DNA of 9,277 nt from Sulfurivirga caldicuralii (GTDB lineage Bacteria > Pseudomonadota > Gammaproteobacteria > Thiomicrospirales > Thiomicrospiraceae), in contig DQVN01000078.1 in assembly GCA_015661715.1 (NCBI GenBank), positions 1 through 9,277 on the forward strand, read 5' to 3'. Position numbers and translations under genes: made by a program. This document shows positions 7,149 to 9,277 of this stretch, in pieces. Positions within the stretch are counted from its first letter, which is position 1, and every line of letters starts with the position of its first letter. Under the pieces are notes generated by a model. The model made no database searches. It worked only from the letters and a program-made list of their open reading frames with translations, and was not told the DNA's origin.

Positions 7149-7782
7149 TGACGGTGATCTCCATAAGCCAGTTGGGGCTGGATTGTATCCGATGCCGTTT
7201 GAGTGTGAGATGGGGCTGTTGCACCAGCCAGGAACGCAGTAGTGCCTTAAAAGCGTTATCACTTTGCCAGATATTTATCAAAATAGTGGTGGTGCAGCGT
7301 AGTACTTCCTCGAAAAATGCGGGTGTTGCGAAAATGGGCGGCATGCCTTGCCCGTCATACAGATCGATAAAGATGGCATCGAAGTGTTTGCGGCAGGTGG
7401 AGATGTACTCGAAGGCGTCGCCCTGCACCACGGCAAGGTTTGCCGCCTCCGGCAAATGAAACCACTCCCGGGCGATGTGGATAACGGCGGGTCGCAGCTC
7501 TACAACTGTTTGCCGGCAATGGGGCAGGGCATAGAGCAGTTGGGTATTCAGCCGTCCGCCGCCAAGGCCCAGGCTGAGCAAGGTAGCGGGCTGGATCGCC
7601 ATCAGCCGATCGAAACCGACTTGCAAGTATTCAAAACCCAGCGTGAACGGGGCGTTGAGGTCGTAACGGCTTTGCTCGATATCGTTGCCAAAGTGTAGGG
7701 TGCGTATTGCGCCACTGTAGCTTTCGCGCACCTCAATCAGTCCGTGCGCATCGCGTGTTGCATAAACAATATCTCTGCTCAT
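7126..7782 (-). CDS. Spermidine synthase-like (Rossmann-fold methyltransferase-type) protein
   Basis: The 218-residue protein has the spermidine synthase/SAM-dependent methyltransferase fold. The glycine-rich nucleotide loop LSLGLGGG lies at 69-76, followed by the acidic end of strand 2 (VVELRPAV, E95), GDAFEYI at 121-127, and DAIFIDLYDGQGMP at 135-148. D140 and D143 line up with the DxxD pair of true spermidine synthases (DCTDP in E. coli), but the protein is about 70 residues shorter than SpeE and has little of its N-terminal beta domain. It could be an aminopropyltransferase-like enzyme or a methyltransferase; no substrate can be named. There is no signal peptide or membrane segment. Its ATG overlaps the stop of the upstream thioredoxin-like gene (ATGA), and its own end overlaps the start of uup by 23 bases, so the three are one unit. 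Confidence 0.8.
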   Translation of the reverse strand: MSRDIVYATRDAHGLIEVRESYSGAIRTLHFGNDIEQSRYDLNAPFTLGFEYLQVGFDRLMAIQPATLLSLGLGGGRLNTQLLYALPHCRQTVVELRPAVIHIAREWFHLPEAANLAVVQGDAFEYISTCRKHFDAIFIDLYDGQGMPPIFATPAFFEEVLRCTTTILINIWQSDNAFKALLRSWLVQQPHLTLKRHRIQSSPNWLMEITVNGATNPA

Positions 7783-8267
7783 CGGCTCAGCATCAGGCGG
7801 ATTTCATACCCCAAGCGCGTGGTATAGCCCATTTCGTGGAAGGAAATGCTATTGTCATGTCCGACGAAAAAATCGGCGGGCACGGCATTGGCGCCAAAAA
7901 TTTTTAGGATCTGACCGTCCGGGTCGGGAATAGCTCGATCCAGCGGTATGCCATGTTCTTCGGCATAGGCAATCATTGCCGGTCTGTCACCGCTTTGTGT
8001 AATAATTTGCACCACTGTCCAGCGTTGAGATAGGGCTTGCATCGTGCCATGCTGCAACTGGCAGATGGGACACCAGCTGGCGGTAAAGTGAAGCAGCAGG
8101 GGTTTGTCCAGCGCCGTCAAATCTAAGGTGGTGCCCGCCAGGGTGGGCAAGCTGTGTACCGGCAGCGGCCCTTCGGCCATGTCCGCCTGTTGCCAGAAGC
8201 GTATGCCGCTCCAAAGCAGGACGAAGAGCAGTAGCCAGGGTAGGTTGCGTTTAAGAAAAGATTTCAC
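7779..8267 (-). CDS. Membrane-anchored thioredoxin-like protein (ScsD/TlpA type)
   Basis: The 162-residue product has an N-terminal signal anchor (hydrophobic about 9-24 after KSFLKRN), placing the rest in the periplasm, and a thioredoxin fold. The redox motif is C66-P-I-C69 in FTASWCPICQ; the cis-proline is probably P130 in NAVPADF. The late segment GYTTRLGYEIRLML matches the GYTTEWGLR-type ending I associate with ScsD (suppressor of copper sensitivity D) proteins. It probably reduces periplasmic disulfides and would need electrons from a membrane reductase; the DsbD in this window is an obvious candidate, which is inference. The start is GTG (8267-8265), supported by AAAGGAT (8280-8274) six bases upstream and by the anchor that immediately follows; the next Met (residue 30) would delete the anchor. 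It overlaps the next gene by four bases (ATGA). Confidence 0.88.
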   Translation of the reverse strand: MKSFLKRNLPWLLLFVLLWSGIRFWQQADMAEGPLPVHSLPTLAGTTLDLTALDKPLLLHFTASWCPICQLQHGTMQALSQRWTVVQIITQSGDRPAMIAYAEEHGIPLDRAIPDPDGQILKIFGANAVPADFFVGHDNSISFHEMGYTTRLGYEIRLMLSR

Positions 8268-8273
8268 GGATCT

Positions 8274-8280
8274 ATCCTTT
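8274..8280 (-). promoter_or_regulatory. Shine-Dalgarno supporting a GTG start
   Basis: AAAGGAT on the minus strand sits six bases before the GTG start of the thioredoxin-like gene. It decides this start because no ATG lies near the beginning of the membrane anchor. Confidence 0.7.
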
Positions 8281-8334
8281 TGGCATTAAGTTTGCATAGG
8301 TTGTCGACAGCATTTTTGCACAGGAAGGAGCATC

Positions 8335-8820
8335 ATGTCAGATCGCATCACATTTCCGGAGGATATCATCCTGGTGTCCAAAACGGACCCCCATGGCACC
8401 ATCAAATATGCCAATAAGGCATTTTGTGAGGTGGCCGGGTACAGCGAAGAGGAGCTGATCGGACAGCCGCATAATATTGTGCGCCATCCAGAGATGCCTA
8501 AGGTGGTGTTTAAGTTGTTGTGGACACACATACAGCACGGTGAAGAATTTTGGGGTTATGTGAAGAATCGTACTAAACAGGGGGGATACTACTGGGTATT
8601 TGCCCATGTCACCCCAACCTTTGATGATACCGGCAATATCGTGGGTTATCACTCTGATCGACGTGCCCCCAAAGATGATGCGCTGCCCAAAATAGAATCG
8701 TTATATGCCACCCTGCGGGCTGAGGAGCAGCGAGGGGGTATGGCGGCTTCTGAGCAGTATTTGAACAATTTGTTGGCACAAGAGAGGAAGCGTTATGATG
8801 AGTTTGTTTTCAGTCTTTAA
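8335..8820 (+). CDS. Aer/CetB-like PAS domain redox sensor
   Basis: This 161-residue cytosolic protein is a PAS domain (about 8-113) of the Aer energy-taxis type, followed by a charged helical tail (about 114-161) like the linker that follows PAS in Aer. Hallmarks are ANKAFCEVAGYSEEELIGQPHN-type sequence at 26-47, NIVRHPEMP at 47-55 and YVKNRTKQGGYYW at 75-87. With a constant offset of seven from E. coli Aer, residues reported there as important for FAD binding correspond to N27, R50, H51, E53 (Asp in Aer), F59, F72 (Trp in Aer, but W73 is next door) and N78, so flavin binding is plausible. It has no membrane or signalling domain itself. AAGGAG sits four bases before the ATG. Its 3' end overlaps the next gene by 26 bases. 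The role as a redox or energy sensor partnered with that gene is inferred. Confidence 0.9.
   Translation: MSDRITFPEDIILVSKTDPHGTIKYANKAFCEVAGYSEEELIGQPHNIVRHPEMPKVVFKLLWTHIQHGEEFWGYVKNRTKQGGYYWVFAHVTPTFDDTGNIVGYHSDRRAPKDDALPKIESLYATLRAEEQRGGMAASEQYLNNLLAQERKRYDEFVFSL
8783..8800 (+). promoter_or_regulatory. Internal ribosome binding site and double ATG inside the PAS gene
   Basis: AGAGGA at 8783-8788 is followed by ATGATG at 8795-8800, six and nine bases away. This gives the chemoreceptor-like gene its own start within the last codons of the PAS gene and argues that the two-gene arrangement is natural rather than a sequencing frameshift. Confidence 0.65.
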
Positions 8821-9277
8821 GAACTGGTCCTCGCTGGAGAGGATTCAGTATGCCAACTATGCCTCTCTCCTGTTATTTGTAATCGTTGAGCTATTCCGTG
8901 TCCTCGAAGGTGAGTTTTCTTGGATGACTTTGCTGGGGTTGCTCAATTTTCTGTTTGCCTGGATGATTTTCATTCATGTTATTAAAGTGCGCCAGGCTTT
9001 AGGGGAAGTGGCTAGTTTGATTGAAAAGGGCTCCCAGGGAAATCTGGAAGAGCGCATTGTGCTGTTTCGGGATAAAGGGGTGCTACGCACTTTAGCAGAT
9101 AACCTTAACTACTTCTTTGACGAGATTGATGCCTTCATCCGCGAGATTCGTACCCCCATTCAGGAGGCATCCCGCGGCAATTTCTACCGGCCGGTGGTTT
9201 CGACCGGTTTCCGTGGCCAGTTCAAAGCGGCGGCAATCGATTTGGATAAGCCGTTGACGGCCATGAAAGAAAACAAG
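8795..9277 (+). CDS. Membrane-anchored HAMP chemoreceptor-like protein (CetA/Aer C-terminal half; 3' end outside window)
   Basis: The open frame runs from ATGATG (8795 or 8798) to the window end, 161 codons without a stop. After a short amphipathic start, two hydrophobic helices (about 20-37 and 42-64) are joined by a loop of only a few residues (EGEFS), so there is no periplasmic sensing domain, as in Aer. Then come two HAMP-like stretches (about 65-115 and 116-155), with GNLEERI, LADNLNYFFDEIDAFIREIRT and GNFYRPV-type motifs that I recognise from chemoreceptors with this layout. The methyl-accepting signalling domain would lie beyond the edge and is not seen, so 'chemoreceptor' is inference. 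AGAGGA (8783-8788) is six bases before the first ATG. The gene begins inside the PAS gene in the +1 frame, so the two are translationally coupled. Confidence 0.8.
   Translation, partial: MMSLFSVFKNWSSLERIQYANYASLLLFVIVELFRVLEGEFSWMTLLGLLNFLFAWMIFIHVIKVRQALGEVASLIEKGSQGNLEERIVLFRDKGVLRTLADNLNYFFDEIDAFIREIRTPIQEASRGNFYRPVVSTGFRGQFKAAAIDLDKPLTAMKENK

Noticed and set aside
7149..7262. 38-residue N-terminal extension of Uup.
   Set aside because: The extension lies inside the spermidine-synthase-like gene and has no family resemblance; MALLTLHDI at 7148 is the usual ABC-F beginning with GGAG upstream.
8302..8309. TGTCGACA palindrome between the divergent thioredoxin-like and PAS genes, considered as an operator.
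   Set aside because: Eight bases is short, the flanks are not symmetric, and it does not match LexA or another operator I know.
8287..8311. Possible sigma-28 (flagellar) promoter before the PAS gene: TTAAGTTT followed by GTCGACAG.
   Set aside because: The first box fits well, but the spacer is 9 rather than about 11 bases and the -10 part matches only 5 of 8. Not strong enough to call.

Overview
The window looks like chromosomal DNA from a gammaproteobacterium. The evidence is the order dsbD-aroQ-accB-accC (a run I recall from Pseudomonas and relatives), an fxsA gene next to dsbD, a Uup-type ABC-F protein, and a short Aer-like PAS protein. Coding density is high, no gap exceeds 300 bases, and I see no insertion sequence, phage, CRISPR or RNA gene. 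The content is mostly housekeeping; the unusual points are domain architecture and gene coupling.

Positions 1-4457, minus strand: reading leftwards, dsbD (membrane thiol reductant conduit), aroQ (type II dehydroquinase, shikimate pathway), accB (biotin carboxyl carrier protein) and accC (biotin carboxylase, cut by the window edge). aroQ-accB-accC are 11-13 bases apart and look like one transcript; dsbD is separated from aroQ by 108 bases holding a long inverted repeat and a possible promoter. This DsbD has two tandem periplasmic alpha domains where the textbook protein has one.

Positions 4458-5139: a 205-base divergent spacer, then fxsA on the plus strand, a small inner-membrane protein.

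Positions 5193-8267, minus strand: three overlapping genes that appear translationally coupled. They encode a membrane-anchored ScsD/TlpA-like thioredoxin (GTG start), a small spermidine-synthase-fold protein of unknown substrate, and the ribosome-associated ABC-F ATPase Uup, which carries a hexanucleotide repeat in a linker. DsbD is a plausible electron donor for the thioredoxin-like protein.

Positions 8335-9277, plus strand: a cytosolic Aer-type PAS sensor whose end overlaps the start of a membrane protein with a two-helix hairpin and HAMP-like segments, running off the window. Together they resemble an Aer energy-taxis receptor split into two genes, as in the CetA/CetB pair of Campylobacter.
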